This document shows positions 9,501 to 23,900 of a stretch of 64,000 nucleotides of DNA, one piece after another. The notes below the pieces were generated by a model, which worked only from the letters and a program-made list of their open reading frames with translations, made no database searches and had not been told where the DNA came from. The stretch's first letter is position 1. Each line of letters opens with the position of its first letter. The translations under genes and the position numbers were made by a program. This stretch comes from Maratus speciosus (taxonomy: Eukaryota > Arthropoda > Arachnida > Araneae > Salticidae): the NCBI GenBank assembly GCA_963932465.1, contig CAWVRF010001050.1, positions 2,501-66,500 of the forward strand, given 5' to 3'.

Positions 9501-12500
9501 ATTGTGTTAAAATAATAGTTCATCTACGTATCCATCGTTTATATGGAGTTCCTTTACCTGCGGTTTATTCTGTTGAGCTGTCTACATGACAAACCAGATG
9601 TTATTACCAATAAGGTTGTTTGAGCGAAATATGCTGGCTGGTTGTCTGCCCAGTTAGCTTAAATGGAAAAGCATTGGCCTTGTAAGCCAAGGATCTGGGT
9701 TCGATTCCCGGCCTGGGCATTTTTCGCTCAGTTGGAAATATTCAATTCGTATGATAACTTTACCAATCAGTTTGATTGTGTTAAAATAATAGTTCATCTA
9801 CGTATCCATCGTTTATATGGAGTTCCTTTACCTGCGGTTTATTCTGTTGAGCTGTCTACATGGCAGACCAGATGTTATTACCAATAAGGTTGTCTGAGCG
9901 AAATATGCTGGCTGGTTGTCGGCCCAGTTAGCTTAAATGGAAAAGCATTGGCCTTGTAAGCCAAGGATCTGGGTTCGATTCTCGGCCTGGGCATTTTTTC
10001 GCTCAGTTGGAAATATTCAATTCGTATGATAACTTTACCAATCAGTTTGATTGTGTTAAAATAATAGTTCATCTACGTATCCATCGTTTATATGGAGTTC
10101 CTTTACCTGCGGTTTATTCTGTTGAGCTGTCTACATGACAGACCAGATGTTATTACCAATAAGGTTGTCTGAGCGAAATATGCTGGCTGGTTGTCGGCCC
10201 AGTTAGCTTAAATGGAAAAGCATTGGCCTTGTAAGCCAAGGATCTGGGTTCGATTCCCGGCCTGGGCATTTTTTCGCTCAGTTGGAAATATTCAATTCGT
10301 ATGATAACTTTACCAATCAGTTTGATTGTGTTAAAATAATAGTTCATCTACGTATCCATCGTTTATATGGAGTTCCTTTACCTGCGGTTTATTCTGTTGA
10401 GCTGTCTACATGACAGACCAGATGTTATTACCAATAAGGTTGTCTGAGCGAAATATGCTGGCTGGTTGTCGGCCCAGTTAACTTAAATGGAAAAGCATTG
10501 GCCTTGTAAGCCAAGGATCTGGGTTCGATTCCCGGCCTGGGCATTTTTTCGCTCAGTTGGAAATATTCAATTCGTATGATAACTTTACCAATCAGTTTGA
10601 TTGTGTTAAAATAATAGTTCATCTACGTATCCATCGTTTATATGGAGTTCCTTTACCTGCGGTTTATTCTGTTGAGCTGTCTACATGACAGACCAGATGT
10701 TATTACCAACAAGGTTGTCTGAGCGAAATATGCTGGCTGGTTGTCGGCCCAGTTAGCTTAAATGGAAAAGCATTGGCCTTGTAAGCCAAGGATCTGGGTT
10801 CGATTCCCGGCCTGGGCATGTTTTCGCTCAGTTGGAAATATTCAATTCGTATGATAACTTTACCAATCAGTTTGATTGTGTTAAAATAATAGTTCATCTA
10901 CGTATCCATCGTTTATATGGAGTTCCTTTACCTGCGGTTTATTCTGTTGAGCTGTCTACATGACAGACCAGATGTTATTACCAATAAGGTTGTCTGAGCG
11001 AAATATGCTGGCTGGTTGTCGGCCCAGTTAGCTTAAATGGAAAAGCATTGGCCTTGTAAGCCAAGGATCTGGGTTCGATTCCCGGCCTGGGCATTTTTTC
11101 GCTCAGTTGGAAATATTCAATTCGTATGATAACTTTACCAATCAGTTTGATTGTGTTAAAATAATAGTTCATCTACGTATCCATCGTTTATATGGAGTTC
11201 CTTTACCTGCGGTTTATTCTGTTGAGCTGTCTACATGACAAACCAGATGTTATTACCAATAAGGTTGTTTGAGCGAAATATGCTGGCTGGTTGTCTGCCC
11301 AGTTAGCTTAAATGGAAAAGCATTGGCCTTGTAAGCCAAGGATCTGGGTTCGATTCCCGGCCTGGGCATTTTTCGCTCAGTTGGAAATATTCAATTCGTA
11401 TGATAACTTTACCAATCAGTTTGATTGTGTTAAAATAATAGTTCATCTACGTATCCATCGTTTATATGGAGTTCCTTTACCTGCGGTTTATTCTGTTGAG
11501 CTGTCTACATGACAGACCAGATGTTATTACCAATAAGGTTGTCTGAGCGAAATATGCTGGCTGGTTGTCGGCCCAGTTAGCTTAAATGGAAAAGCATTGG
11601 CCTTGTAAGCCAAGGATCTGGGTTCGATTCTCGGCCTGGGCATTTTTTCGCTCAGTTGGAAATATTCAATTCGTATGATAACTTTACCAATCAGTTTGAT
11701 TGTGTTAAAATAATAGTTCATCTACGTATCCATCGTTTATATGGAGTTCCTTTACCTGCGGTTTATTCTGTTGAGCTGTCTACATGACAGACCAGATGTT
11801 ATTACCAATAAGGTTGTCTGAGCGAAATATGCTGGCTGGTTGTCGGCCCAGTTAGCTTAAATGGAAAAGCATTGGCCTTGTAAGCCAAGGATCTGGGTTC
11901 GATTCCCGGCCTGGGCATTTTTTCGCTCAGTTGGAAATATTCAATTCGTATGATAACTTTACCAATCAGTTTGATTGTGTTAAAATAATAGTTCATCTAC
12001 GTATCCATCGTTTATATGGAGTTCCTTTACCTGCGGTTTATTCTGTTGAGCTGTCTACATGACAGACCAGATGTTATTACCAACAAGGTTGTCTGAGCGA
12101 AATATGCTGGCTGGTTGTCGGCCCAGTTAGCTTAAATGGAAAAGCATTGGCCTTGTAAGCCAAGGATCTGGGTTCGATTCCCGGCCTGGGAATTTTTTCG
12201 CTCAGTTGGAAATATTCAATTCGTATGATAACTTTACCAATCAGTTTGATTGTGTTAAAATAATAGTTCATCTACGTATCCATCGTTTATATGGAGTTCC
12301 TTTACCTGCGGTTTATTCTGTTGAGCTGTCTACATGACAGACCAGATGTTATTACCAACAAGGTTGTCTGAGCGAAATATGCTGGCTGGTTGTCGGCCCA
12401 GTTAGCTTAAATCGAAAAGCATTGGCCTTGTAAGCCAAGGATCTGGGTTCGATTCCCGGCCTGGGCATTTTTTCGCTCAGTTGGAAATATTCAATTCGTA

Positions 12501-12582
12501 TGATAACTTTACCAATCAGTTTGATTGTGTTAAAATAATAGTTCATCTACGTGTCCATCGTTTATATGGAGTTCCTTTACCG
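6535..12582 (+). repeat. 22-unit higher-order repeat, copy B (6048 bp)
   Basis: Immediately adjacent to copy A in the same orientation, and identical at all variant positions checked. Similarity to the next stretch persists to about 12657, where GCTGGCTGG replaces the GCTATCTGG found at 6609. Confidence 0.88.
6623..12467 (+). tRNA. tRNA-Thr(TGT) cluster, copies 25-46
   Basis: Starts: 6623, 6898, 7173, 7448, 7723, 7998, 8273, 8548, 8823, 9098, 9373, 9648, 9922, 10197, 10472, 10747, 11022, 11297, 11571, 11846, 12121, 12396. Every copy repeats the variant of the copy 6048 bases upstream: 6898 A46T; 7998 C11A; 8273 G53T; 8823 and 10472 G10A; 9922 and 11571 C62T; 12121 C72A; 12396 G18C; T5 at 9648 and 11297; TG-T4 at 9098 and 10747. 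This is the second half of the 22-unit duplication. Confidence 0.88.
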
Positions 12583-12670
12583 GCGGTTTATTCTGTTGAG
12601 CTGTCTACATGACAGACCAGATGTTATTACCAATAAGGTTGTCTGAGCGAAATATGCTGGCTGGTTGTCG

Positions 12671-15600
12671 GCCCAGTTAGCTTAAATGGAAAAGCATTGG
12701 CCTTGTAAGCCAAGGATCTGGGTTCGATTCCCGGCCTGGGCATTTTTCGCTCAGTTGGAAATATTCAATTCGTATGATAACTTTACCAATCAGTTTGATT
12801 GTGTTAAAGTAATAGTTCATCTACGTATCCATCGTTTATATGGAGTTCCTTTACCTGCGGTTTATTCTGTTGAGCTGTCTACATGACAGACCAGATGTTA
12901 ATACCAATAAGGTTGTCTGAGCGAAATATGCTGGCTGGTTGTCGGCCCAGTTAGCTTAAATGGAAAAGCATTGGCCTTGTAAGCCAAGGATCTGGGTTCG
13001 ATTCCCGACCTGGGCATTTTTTCGCTCAGTTGGAAATATTCAATTCGTATGATAACTTTACCAATCAGTTTGATTGTGTTAAAATAATAGTTCATCTACG
13101 TGTCCATCGTTTATATGGAGTTCCTTTACCGGCGGTTTATTCTGTTGAGCTGTCTACATGACAGACCAGATGTTATTACCAATAAGGTTGTCTGAGCGAA
13201 ATATGCTGGCTGGTTGTCGGCCCAGTTAGCTTAAATGGAAAAGCATTGGCCTTGTAAGCCAAGGATCTGGGTTCGATTCCCGGCCTGGGCATTTTTTCGC
13301 TCAGTTGGAAATATTCAATTCGTATGATAACTTTACCAATCAGTTTGATTGTGTTAAAATAATAGTTCATCTACGTATCCATCGTTTATATGGAGTTCCT
13401 TTACCTGCGGTTTATTCTGTTGAGCTGTCTACATGACAGACCAGATGTTATTACCAATAAGGTTGTCTGAGCGAAATATGCTGGCTGGTTGTCGGCCCAG
13501 TTAGCTTAAATGGAAAAGCATTGGCCTTGTAAGCCAAGGATCTGGGTTCGATTCCCGGCCTGGGCATTTTTTCGCTCAGTTGGAAATATTCAATTCGTAT
13601 GATAAGTTTACCAATCAGTTTGATTGTGTTAAAATAATAGTTCATCTACGTATCCATCGTTTATATCGAGTTCCTTTACCTGCGGTTTATTCTGTTGAGC
13701 TGTCTACATGACAGACCAGATGTTATTACCAACAAGGTTGTCTGAGCGAAATATGCTGGCTGGTTGTCGGCCCAGTTAGCTTAAATGGAAAAGCATTGGC
13801 CTTGTAAGCCAAGGATCTGGGTTCGATTCCCGGCCTGGGCATTTTTTCGCTCAGTTGGAAATATTCAATTCGTATGATAACTTTACCAATCAGTTTGATT
13901 GTGTTAAAATAATAGTTCATCTACGTATCCATCGTTTATATGGAGTTCCTTTACCTGCGGTTTATTCTGTTGAGCTGTCTACATGACAGACCAGATGTTA
14001 TTACCAATAAGGTTGTCTGAGCGAAATATGCTGGCTGGTTGTCGGCCCAGTTAGCTTAAATGGAAAAGCATTGGCCTTGTAAGCCAAGGATCTGGGTTCG
14101 ATTCCCGGCCTGGGCATTTTTTCGCTCAGTTGGAAATATTCAATTCGTATGATAACTTTACCAATCAGTTTGATTGTGTTAAAATAATAGTTCATCTACG
14201 TATCCATCGTTTATATGGAGTTCCTTTACCTGCGGTTTATTCTGTTGAGCTGTCTACATGACAGACCAGATGTTATTACCAATAAGGTTGTCTGAGCGAA
14301 ATATGCTGGCTGGTTGTCGGCCCAGTTAGCTTAAATGGAAAAGCATTGGCCTTGTAAGCCAAGGATCTGGTTTCGATTCCCGGCCTGGGCATTTTTTCGC
14401 CCAGTTGGAAATATTCAATTCGTATGATAACTTTACCAATCAGTTTGATTGTGTTAAAATAATAGTTCATCTACGTGTCCATCGTTTATATGGAGTTCCT
14501 TTACATGCGGTTTATTCTGTTGAGCTGTCTACATGACAGACCAGATGTTATTACCAATAAGGTTGTCTGAGCGAAATATGCTGGCTGGTTGTCGGCCCAG
14601 TTAGCTTAAATGGAAAAGCATTGGCCTTGTAAGCCAAGGATCTGGGTTCGATTCCCGGCCTGGGCATTTTTTCGCTCAGTTGGAAATATTCAATTCGTAT
14701 GATAACTTTACCAATCAGTTTGATTGTGTTAAAATAATAGTTCATCTGCGTATCCATCGTTTATATGGAGTTCCTTTACCTGCGGTTTATTCTGTTGAGC
14801 TGTCTACATGACAGACCAGATGTTATTACCAACAAGGTTGTCTGAGCGAAATATGCTGGCTGGTTGTCGGCCCAGTTAGCTTAAATGGAAAAGCATTGGC
14901 CTTGTAAGCCAAGGATCTGGGTTCGATTCCCGACCTGGGCATTTTTTCGCTCAGTTGGAAATATTCAATTCGTATGATAACTTTACCAATCAGTTTGATT
15001 GTGTTAAAATAATAGTTCATCTACGTATCCATCGTTTATATGGAGTTCCTTTACCTGCGGTTTATTCTGTTGAGCTGTCTACATGACAGACCAGATGTTA
15101 ATACCAATAATTTTGTCTGAGCGAAATATGCTGGCTGGTTGTCGGCCCAGTTAGCTTAAATGGAAAAGCATTGGCCTTGTAAGCCAAGGATCTGGGTTCG
15201 ATTCCCGACCTGGGCATTTTTTCGCTCAGTTGGAAATATTCAATTAGTATGATAACTTTACCAATCAGTTTGATTGTGTTAAAATAATAGTTCATCTACG
15301 TGTCCATCGTTTATATGGAGTTCCTTTACATGCGGTTTATTCTGTTGAGCTGTCTACATGACAGACCAGATGTTATTACCACTAAGGTTGTCTGAACGAA
15401 ATATGCTGGTTGGTTGTCGGCCCAGTTAGCTTAAATCGAAAAGCATTGGCCTTGTAAGCCAAGGATCTGGGTTCGATTCCCGGCCTGGGCATTTTTTCGC
15501 TCAGTTGGAAATATTCAATTCGTATGATAACTTTACCAATCAGTTTGATTGTGTTAAAATAATAGTTCATCTACGTATCCATCGTTTATATGGAGTTCCT

Positions 15601-18600
15601 TTACCTGCGGTTTATTCTGTTGAGCTGTCTACATGACAGACCAGATGTTATTACCAATAAGGTTGTCTGAGCGAAATATGCTGGCTGGTTGTCGGCCCAG
15701 TTAGCTTAAATGGAAAAGCATTGGCCTTGTAAGCCAAGGATCTGGGTTCGATTCCCGGCCTGGGCATTTTTTCGCTCAGTTGGAAATATTCAATTCGTAT
15801 GATAACTTTACCAATCAGTTTGATTGTGTTAAAATAATAGTTCATCTACGTATCCATCGTTTATATGGAGTTCCTTTACCTGCGGTTTATTCTGTTGAGC
15901 TGTCTACATGACAGACCAGATGTTATTACCAATAAGGTTGTCTGAGCGAAATATGCTGGCTGGTTGTCGGCCCAGTTAGCTTAAATGGAAAAGCATTGGC
16001 CTTGTAAGCCAAGGATCTGGTTTCGATTCCCGGCCTGGGCATTTTTTCGCCCAGTTGGAAATATTCAATTCGTATGATAACTTTACCAATCAGTTTGATT
16101 GTGTTAAAATAATAGTTCATCTACGTGTCCATCGTTTATATGGAGTTCCTTTACATGCGGTTTATTCTGTTGAGCTGTCTACATGACAGACCAGATGTTA
16201 TTACCAATAAGGTTGTCTGAGCGAAATATGCTGGCTGGTTGTCGGCCCAGTTAGCTTAAATGGAAAAGCATTGGCCTTGTAAGCCAAGGATCTGGGTTCG
16301 ATTCCCGGCCTGGGCATTTTTTCGCTCAGTTGGAAATATTCAATTCGTATGATAACTTTACCAATCAGTTTGATTGTGTTAAAATAATAGTTCATCTACG
16401 TATCCATCGTTTATATGGAGTTCCTTTACCTGCGGTTTATTCTGTTGAGCTGTCTACATGACAGACCAGATGTTATTACCAATAAGGTTGTCTGAGCGAA
16501 ATATGCTGGCTGGTTGTCGGCCCAGTTAACTTAAATGGAAAAGCATTGGCCTTGTAAGCCAAGGATCTGGGTTCGATTCCCGGCCTGGGCATTTTTTCGC
16601 TCAGTTGGAAATATTCAATTCGTATGATAACTTTACCAATCAGTTTGATTGTGTTAAAATAATAGTTCATCTACGTATCCATCGTTTATATGGAGTTCCT
16701 TTACCTGCGGTTTATTCTGTTGAGCTGTCTACATGACAGACCAGATGTTATTACCAACAAGGTTGTCTGAGCGAAATATGCTGGCTGGTTGTCGGCCCAG
16801 TTAGCTTAAATGGAAAAGCATTGGCCTTGTAAGCCAAGGATCTGGGTTCGATTCCCGGCCTGGGCATGTTTTCGCTCAGTTGGAAATATTCAATTCGTAT
16901 GATAACTTTACCAATCAGTTTGATTGTGTTAAAATAATAGTTCATCTACGTATCCATCGTTTATATGGAGTTCCTTTACCTGCGGTTTATTCTGTTGAGC
17001 TGTCTACATGACAGACCAGATGTTATTACCAATAAGGTTGTCTGAGCGAAATATGCTGGCTGGTTGTCGGCCCAGTTAGCTTAAATGGAAAAGCATTGGC
17101 CTTGTAAGCCAAGGATCTGGGTTCGATTCCCGGCCTGGGCATTTTTTCGCTCAGTTGGAAATATTCAATTCGTATGATAACTTTACCAATCAGTTTGATT
17201 GTGTTAAAATAATAGTTCATCTACGTATCCATCGTTTATATGGAGTTCCTTTACCTGCGGTTTATTCTGTTGAGCTGTCTACATGACAGACCAGATGTTA
17301 TTACCAATAAGGTGTTCTGAGCGAAATATGCTGGCTGGTTGTCGGCCCAGTTAGCTTAAATGGAAAAGCATTGGCCTTGTAAGCCAAGGATCTGGGTTCG
17401 ATTCCCGGCCTGGGCATTTTTTCGCTCAGTTGGAAATATTCAATTCGTATGATAACTTTACCAATCAGTTTGATTGTGTTAAAATAATAGTTCATCTACG
17501 TATCCATCGTTTATATGGAGTTCCTTTACCTGCGGTTTATTCTGTTGAGCTGTCTACATGACAGACCAGATGTTATTACCAATAAGGTTGTCTGAGCGAA
17601 ATATGCTGGCTGGTTGTCGGCCCAGTTAGCTTAAATGGAAAAGCATTGGCCTTGTAAGCCAAGGATCTGGGTTCGATTCCCGGCCTGGGCATTTTTTCGC
17701 TCAGTTGGAAATATTCAATTCGTATGATAACTTTACCAATCAGTTTGATTGTGTTAAAATAATAGTTCATCTACGTATCCATCGTTTATATGGAGTTCCT
17801 TTACCTGCGGTTTATTCTGTTGAGCTGTCTACATGACAGACCAGATGTTATTACCAACAAGGTTGTCTGAGCGAAATATGCTGGCTGGTTGTCGGCCCAG
17901 TTAGCTTAAATGGAAAAGCATTGGCCTTGTAAGCCAAGGATCTGGGTTCGATTCCCGGCCTGGGCATTTTTTCGCTCAGTTGGAAATATTCAATTCGTAT
18001 GATAACTTTACCAATCAGTTTGATTGTGTTAAAATAATAGTTCATCTACGTATCCATCGTTTATATGGAGTTCCTTTACCTGCGGTTTATTCTGTTGAGC
18101 TGTCTACATGACAGACCAGATGTTATTACCAATAAGGTTGTCTGAGCGAAATATGCTGGCTGGTTGTCGGCCCAGTTAGCTTAAATGGAAAAGCATTGGC
18201 CTTGTAAGCCAAGGATCTGGGTTCGATTCCCGGCCTGGGCATTTTTTCGCTCAGTTGGAAATATTCAATTCGTATGATAACTTTACCAATCAGTTTGATT
18301 GTGTTAAAATAATAGTTCATCTACGTATCCATCGTTTATATGGAGTTCCTTTACCTGCGGTTTATTCTGTTGAGCTGTCTACATGACAAACCAGATGTTA
18401 TTACCAATAAGGTTGTCTGAGCGAAATATGCTGGCTGGTTGTCGGCCCAGTTAGCTTAAATGGAAAAGCATTGGCCTTGTAAGCCAAGGATCTGGGTTCG
18501 ATTCCCGGCCTGGGCATTTTTTCGCTCAGTTGGAAATATTCAATTCGTATGATAACTTTACCAATCAGTTTGATTGTGTTAAAATAATAGTTCATCTACG

Positions 18601-20716
18601 TGTCCATCGTTTATATGGAGTTCCTTTACATGCGGTTTATTCTGTTGAGCTGTCTACATGACAGACCAGATGTTATTACCAATAAGGTTGTCTGAGCGAA
18701 ATATGCTGGCTGGTTGTCGGCCCAGTTAGCTTAAATGGAAAAGCATTGGCCTTGTAAGCCAAGGATCTGGGTTCGATTCCCGGCCTGGGCATTTTTTCGC
18801 TCAGTTGGAAATATTCAATTCGTATGATAACTTTACCAATCAGTTTGATTGTGTTAAAATAATAGTTCATCTACGTATCCATCGTTTATATGGAGTTCCT
18901 TTACCTGCGGTTTATTCTGTTGAGCTGTCTACATGACAGACCAGATGTTATTACCAACAAGGTTGTCTGAGCGAAATATGCTGGCTGGTTGTCGGCCCAG
19001 TTAGCTTAAATGGAAAAGCATTGGCCTTGTAAGCCAAGGATCTGGGTTCGATTCCCGGCCTGGGCATGTTTTCGCTCAGTTGGAAATATTCAATTCGTAT
19101 GATAACTTTACCAATCAGTTTGATTGTGTTAAAATAATAGTTCATCTACGTATCCATCGTTTATATGGAGTTCCTTTACTTGCGGTTTATTCTGTTGAGC
19201 TGTCTACATGACAGACCAGATGTTATTACCAATAAGGTTGTCTGAGCGAAATATGCTGGCTGGTTGTCGGCCCAGTTAGCTTAAATGGAAAAGCATTGGC
19301 CTTGTAAGCCAAGGATCTGGGTTCGATTCCCGGCCTGGGCATTTTTTCGCTCAGTTGGAAATATTCAATTCGTATGATAACTTTACCAATCAGTTTGATT
19401 GTGTTAAAATAATAGTTCATCTACGTATCCATCGTTTATATGGAGTTCCTTTACCTGCGGTTTATTCTGTTGAGCTGTCTACATGACAGACCAGATGTTA
19501 TTACCAATAAGGTTGTCTGAGCGAAATATGCTGGCTGGTTGTCGGCCCAGTTAGCTTAAATGGAAAAGCATTGGCCTTGTAAGCCAAGGATCTGGGTTCG
19601 ATTCCCGGCCTGGGCATTTTTTCGCTCAGTTGGAAATATTCAATTCGTATGATAACTTTACCAATCAGTTTGATTGTGTTAAAATAATAGTTCATCTACG
19701 TATCCATCGTTTATATGGAGTTCCTTTACCTGCGGTTTATTCTGTTGAGCTGTCTACATGACAGACCAGATGTTATTACCAATAAGGTTGTCTGAGCGAA
19801 ATATGCTGGCTGGTTGTCGGCCCAGTTAGCTTAAATGGAAAAGCATTGGCCTTGTAAGCCAAGGATCTGGTTTCGATTCCTGGCCTGGGCATTTTTTCGC
19901 CCAGTTGGAAATATTCAATTCGTATGATAAATTTACCAATCAGTTTGATTGTGTTAAAATAATAGTTCATCTACGTGTCCATCGTTTATATGGAGTTCCT
20001 TTACATGCGGTTTATTCTGTTGAGCTGTCTACATGACAGACCAGATGTTATTACCAATAAGGTTGTCTGAGCGAAATATGCTGGCTGGTTGTCGGCCCAG
20101 TTAGCTTAAATGGAAAAGCATTGGCCTTGTAAGCCAAGGATCTGGGTTCGATTCCCGGCCTGGGCATTTTTTCGCTCAGTTGGAAATATTCAATTCGTAT
20201 GATAACTTTACCAATCAGTTTGATTGTGTTAAAATAATAGTTCATCTACGTATCCATCGTTTATATGGAGTTCCTTTACCTGCGGTTTATTCTGTTGAGC
20301 TGTCTACATGACAGACCAGATGTTATTACCAATAAGGTTGTCTGAGCGAAATAGGCTGGCTGGTTGTCGGCCCAGTTAACTTAAATGGAAAAGCATTGGC
20401 CTTGTAAGCCAAGGATCTGGGTTCGATTCCCGGCCTGGGCATGTTTTCGCTCAGTTGGAAATATTCAATTCGTATGATAACTTTACCAATCAGTTTGATT
20501 GTGTTAAAATAATAGTTCATCTACGTATCCATCGTTTATATGGAGTTCCTTTACCTGCGGTTTATTCTATTGAGCTGTCTACATGACAGACCAGATGTTA
20601 TTACCAATAAGGTTGTCTGAGCGAAATATGCTGGCTGGTTGTCGGCCCAGTTAGCTTAAATGGAAAAGCATTGGCCTTGTAAGCCAAGGATCTGGGTTCG
20701 ATTCCCGGCCTGGGCA
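12671..20716 (+). tRNA. tRNA-Thr(TGT) cluster, copies 47-76
   Basis: Starts: 12671, 12945, 13220, 13495, 13770, 14045, 14320, 14595, 14870, 15145, 15420, 15695, 15970, 16245, 16520, 16795, 17070, 17345, 17620, 17895, 18170, 18445, 18720, 18995, 19270, 19545, 19820, 20095, 20370, 20645. Body changes: 12945, 14870 and 15145 G65A (T-stem base pair lost); 14320 and 15970 G53T; 15420 G18C; 16520 G10A; 19820 G53T with C63T; 20370 G10A. Terminators: T5 at 12671; TG-T4 at 16795, 18995 and 20370. The others look like consensus. Confidence 0.88.
12945..13016 (+). tRNA. tRNA-Thr(TGT), G65A class
   Basis: CCCGACC replaces CCCGGCC, giving a C49-A65 mismatch at the foot of the T stem while both promoter boxes stay intact. 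Members: 12945, 14870, 15145, 26140, 28615, 28890, 32464, 34389, 35215, 38789, 40989. Four of these (28615, 32464, 34389, 35215) also have A21C. Confidence 0.8.
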
Positions 20717-20919
20717 TTTTTTCGCTCAGTTGGAAATATTCAATTCGTATGATAACTTTACCAATCAGTTTGATTGTGTTAAAATAATAGTTCATCTACG
20801 TATCCATCGTTTATATGGAGTTCCTTTACCTGCGGTTTATTCTGTTGAGCTGTCTACATGACAAACCAGATGTTATTACCAATAAGGTTGTTTGAGCGAA
20901 ATATGCTGGCTGGTTGTCG

Positions 20920-23900
20920 GCCCAGTTAGCTTAAATGGAAAAGCATTGGCCTTGTAAGCCAAGGATCTGGGTTCGATTCCCGGCCTGGGCATTTTTCGCT
21001 CAGTTGGAAATATTCAATTCGTATGATAACTTTACCAATCAGTTTGATTGTGTTAAAATAATAGTTCATCTACGTATCCATCGTTTATATGGAGTTCCTT
21101 TACCTGCGGTTTATTCTGTTGAGCTGTCTACATGACAGACCAGATGTTATTACCAATAAGGTTGTCTGAGCGAAATATGCTGGCTGGTTGTCGGCCCAGT
21201 TAGCTTAAATGGAAAAGCATTGGCCTTGTAAGCCAAGGATCTGGGTTCGATTCCCGGCCTGGGCATTTTTTCGCTCAGTTGGAAATATTCAATTCGTATG
21301 ATAACTTTACCAATCAGTTTGATTGTGTTAAAATAATAGTTCATCTACGTATCCATCGTTTATATGGAGTTCCTTTACCTGCGGTTTATTCTGTTGAGCT
21401 GTCTACATGACAGACCAGATGTTATTACCAACAAGGTTGTCTGAGCGAAATATGCTGGCTGGTTGTCGGCCCAGTTAGCTTAAATGGAAAAGCATTGGCC
21501 TTGTAAGCCAAGGATCTGGGTTCGATTCCCGGCCTGGGCATGTTTTCGCTCAGTTGAAATATTCAATTCGTATGATAACTTTACCAATCAGTTTGATTGT
21601 GTTAAAATAATAGTTCATCTACGTATCCATCGTTTATATGGAGTTCCTTTACCTGCGGTTTATTCTGTTGAGCTGTCTACATGACAGACCAGATGTTATT
21701 ACCAACAAGGTTGTCTGAGCGAAATATGCTGGCTGGTTGTCGGCCCAGTTAGCTTAAATGGAAAAGCATTGGCCTTGTAAGCCAAGGATCTGGGTTCGAT
21801 TCCCGGCCTGGGCATGTTTTCGCTCAGTTGGAAATATTCAATTCGTATGATAACTTTACCAATCAGTTTGATTGTGTTAAAATAATAGTTCATCTACGTA
21901 TCCATCGTTTATATGGAGTTCCTTTACCTGCGGTTTATTCTGTTGAGCTGTCTACATGACAGACCAGATGTTATTACCAATAAGGTTGTCTGAGCGAAAT
22001 ATGCTGGCTGGTTGTCGGCCCAGTTAGCTTAAATGGAAAAGCATTGGCCTTGTAAGCCAAGGATCTGGGTTCGATTCCCGGCCTGGGCATTTTTTCGCTC
22101 AGTTGGAAATATTCAATTCGTATGATAACTTTACCAATCAGTTTGATTGTGTTAAAATAATAGTTCATCTACGTATCCATCGTTTATATGGAGTTCCTTT
22201 ACCTGCGGTTTATTCTGTTGAGCTGTCTACATGACAAACCAGATGTTATTACCAATAAGGTTGTTTGAGCGAAATATGCTGGCTGGTTGTCGGCCCAGTT
22301 AGCTTAAATGGAAAAGCATTGGCCTTGTAAGCCAAGGATCTGGGTTCGATTCCCGGCCTGGGCATTTTTCGCTCAGTTGGAAATATTCAATTCGTATGAT
22401 AACTTTACCAATCAGTTTGATTGTGTTAAAATAATAGTTCATCTACGTATCCATCGTTTATATGGAGTTCCTTTACCTGCGGTTTATTCTGTTGAGCTGT
22501 CTACATGACAGACCAGATGTTATTACCAATAAGGTTGTCTGAGCGAAATATGCTGGCTGGTTGTCGGCCCAGTTAGCTTAAATGGAAAAGCATTGGCCTT
22601 GTAAGCCAAGGATCTGGGTTCGATTCCCGGCCTGGGCATTTTTTCGCTCAGTTGGAAATATTCAATTCGTATGATAACTTTACCAATCAGTTTGATTGTG
22701 TTAAAATAATAGTTCATCTACGTATCCATCGTTTATATGGAGTTCCTTTACCTGCGGTTTATTCTGTTGAGCTGTCTACATGACAGACCAGATGTTATTA
22801 CCAACAAGGTTGTCTGAGCGAAATATGCTGGCTGGTTGTCGGCCCAGTTAGCTTAAATGGAAAAGCATTGGCCTTGTAAGCCAAGGATCTGGGTTCGATT
22901 CCCGGCCTGGGCATGTTTTCGCTCAGTTGGAAATATTCAATTCGTATGATAACTTTACCAATCAGTTTGATTGTGTTAAAATAATAGTTCATCTACGTAT
23001 CCATCGTTTATATGGAGTTCCTTTACCTGCGGTTTATTCTGTTGAGCTGTCTACATGACAGACCAGATGTTATTACCAATAAGGTTGTCTGAGCGAAATA
23101 TGCTGGCTGGTTGTCGGCCCAGTTAGCTTAAATGGAAAAGCATTGGCCTTGTAAGCCAAGGATCTGGGTTCGATTCCCGGCCTGGGCATTTTTTCGCTCA
23201 GTTGGAAATATTCAATTCGTATGATAACTTTACCAATCAGTTTGATTGTGTTAAAATAATAGTTCATCTACGTATCCATCGTTTATATGGAGTTCCTTTA
23301 CCTGCGGTTTATTCTGTTGAGCTGTCTACATGACAAACCAGATGTTATTACCAATAAGGTTGTTTGAGCGAAATATGCTGGCTGGTTGTCGGCCCAGTTA
23401 GCTTAAATGGAAAAGCATTGGCCTTGTAAGCCAAGGATCTGGGTTCGATTCCCGGCCTGGGCATTTTTCGCTCAGTTGGAAATATTCAATTCGTATGATA
23501 ACTTTACCAATCAGTTTGATTGTGTTAAAATAATAGTTCATCTACGTATCCATCGTTTATATGGAGTTCCTTTACCTGCGGTTTATTCTGTTGAGCTGTC
23601 TACATGACAGACCAGATGTTATTACCAATAAGGTTGTCTGAGCGAAATATGCTGGCTGGTTGTCGGCCCAGTTAGCTTAAATGGAAAAGCATTGGCCTTG
23701 TAAGCCAAGGATCTGGGTTCGATTCCCGGCCTGGGCATTTTTTCGCTCAGTTGGAAATATTCAATTCGTATGATAACTTTACCAATCAGTTTGATTGTGT
23801 TAAAATAATAGTTCATCTACGTATCCATCGTTTATATGGAGTTCCTTTACCTGCGGTTTATTCTGTTGAGCTGTCTACATGACAGACCAGATGTTATTAC

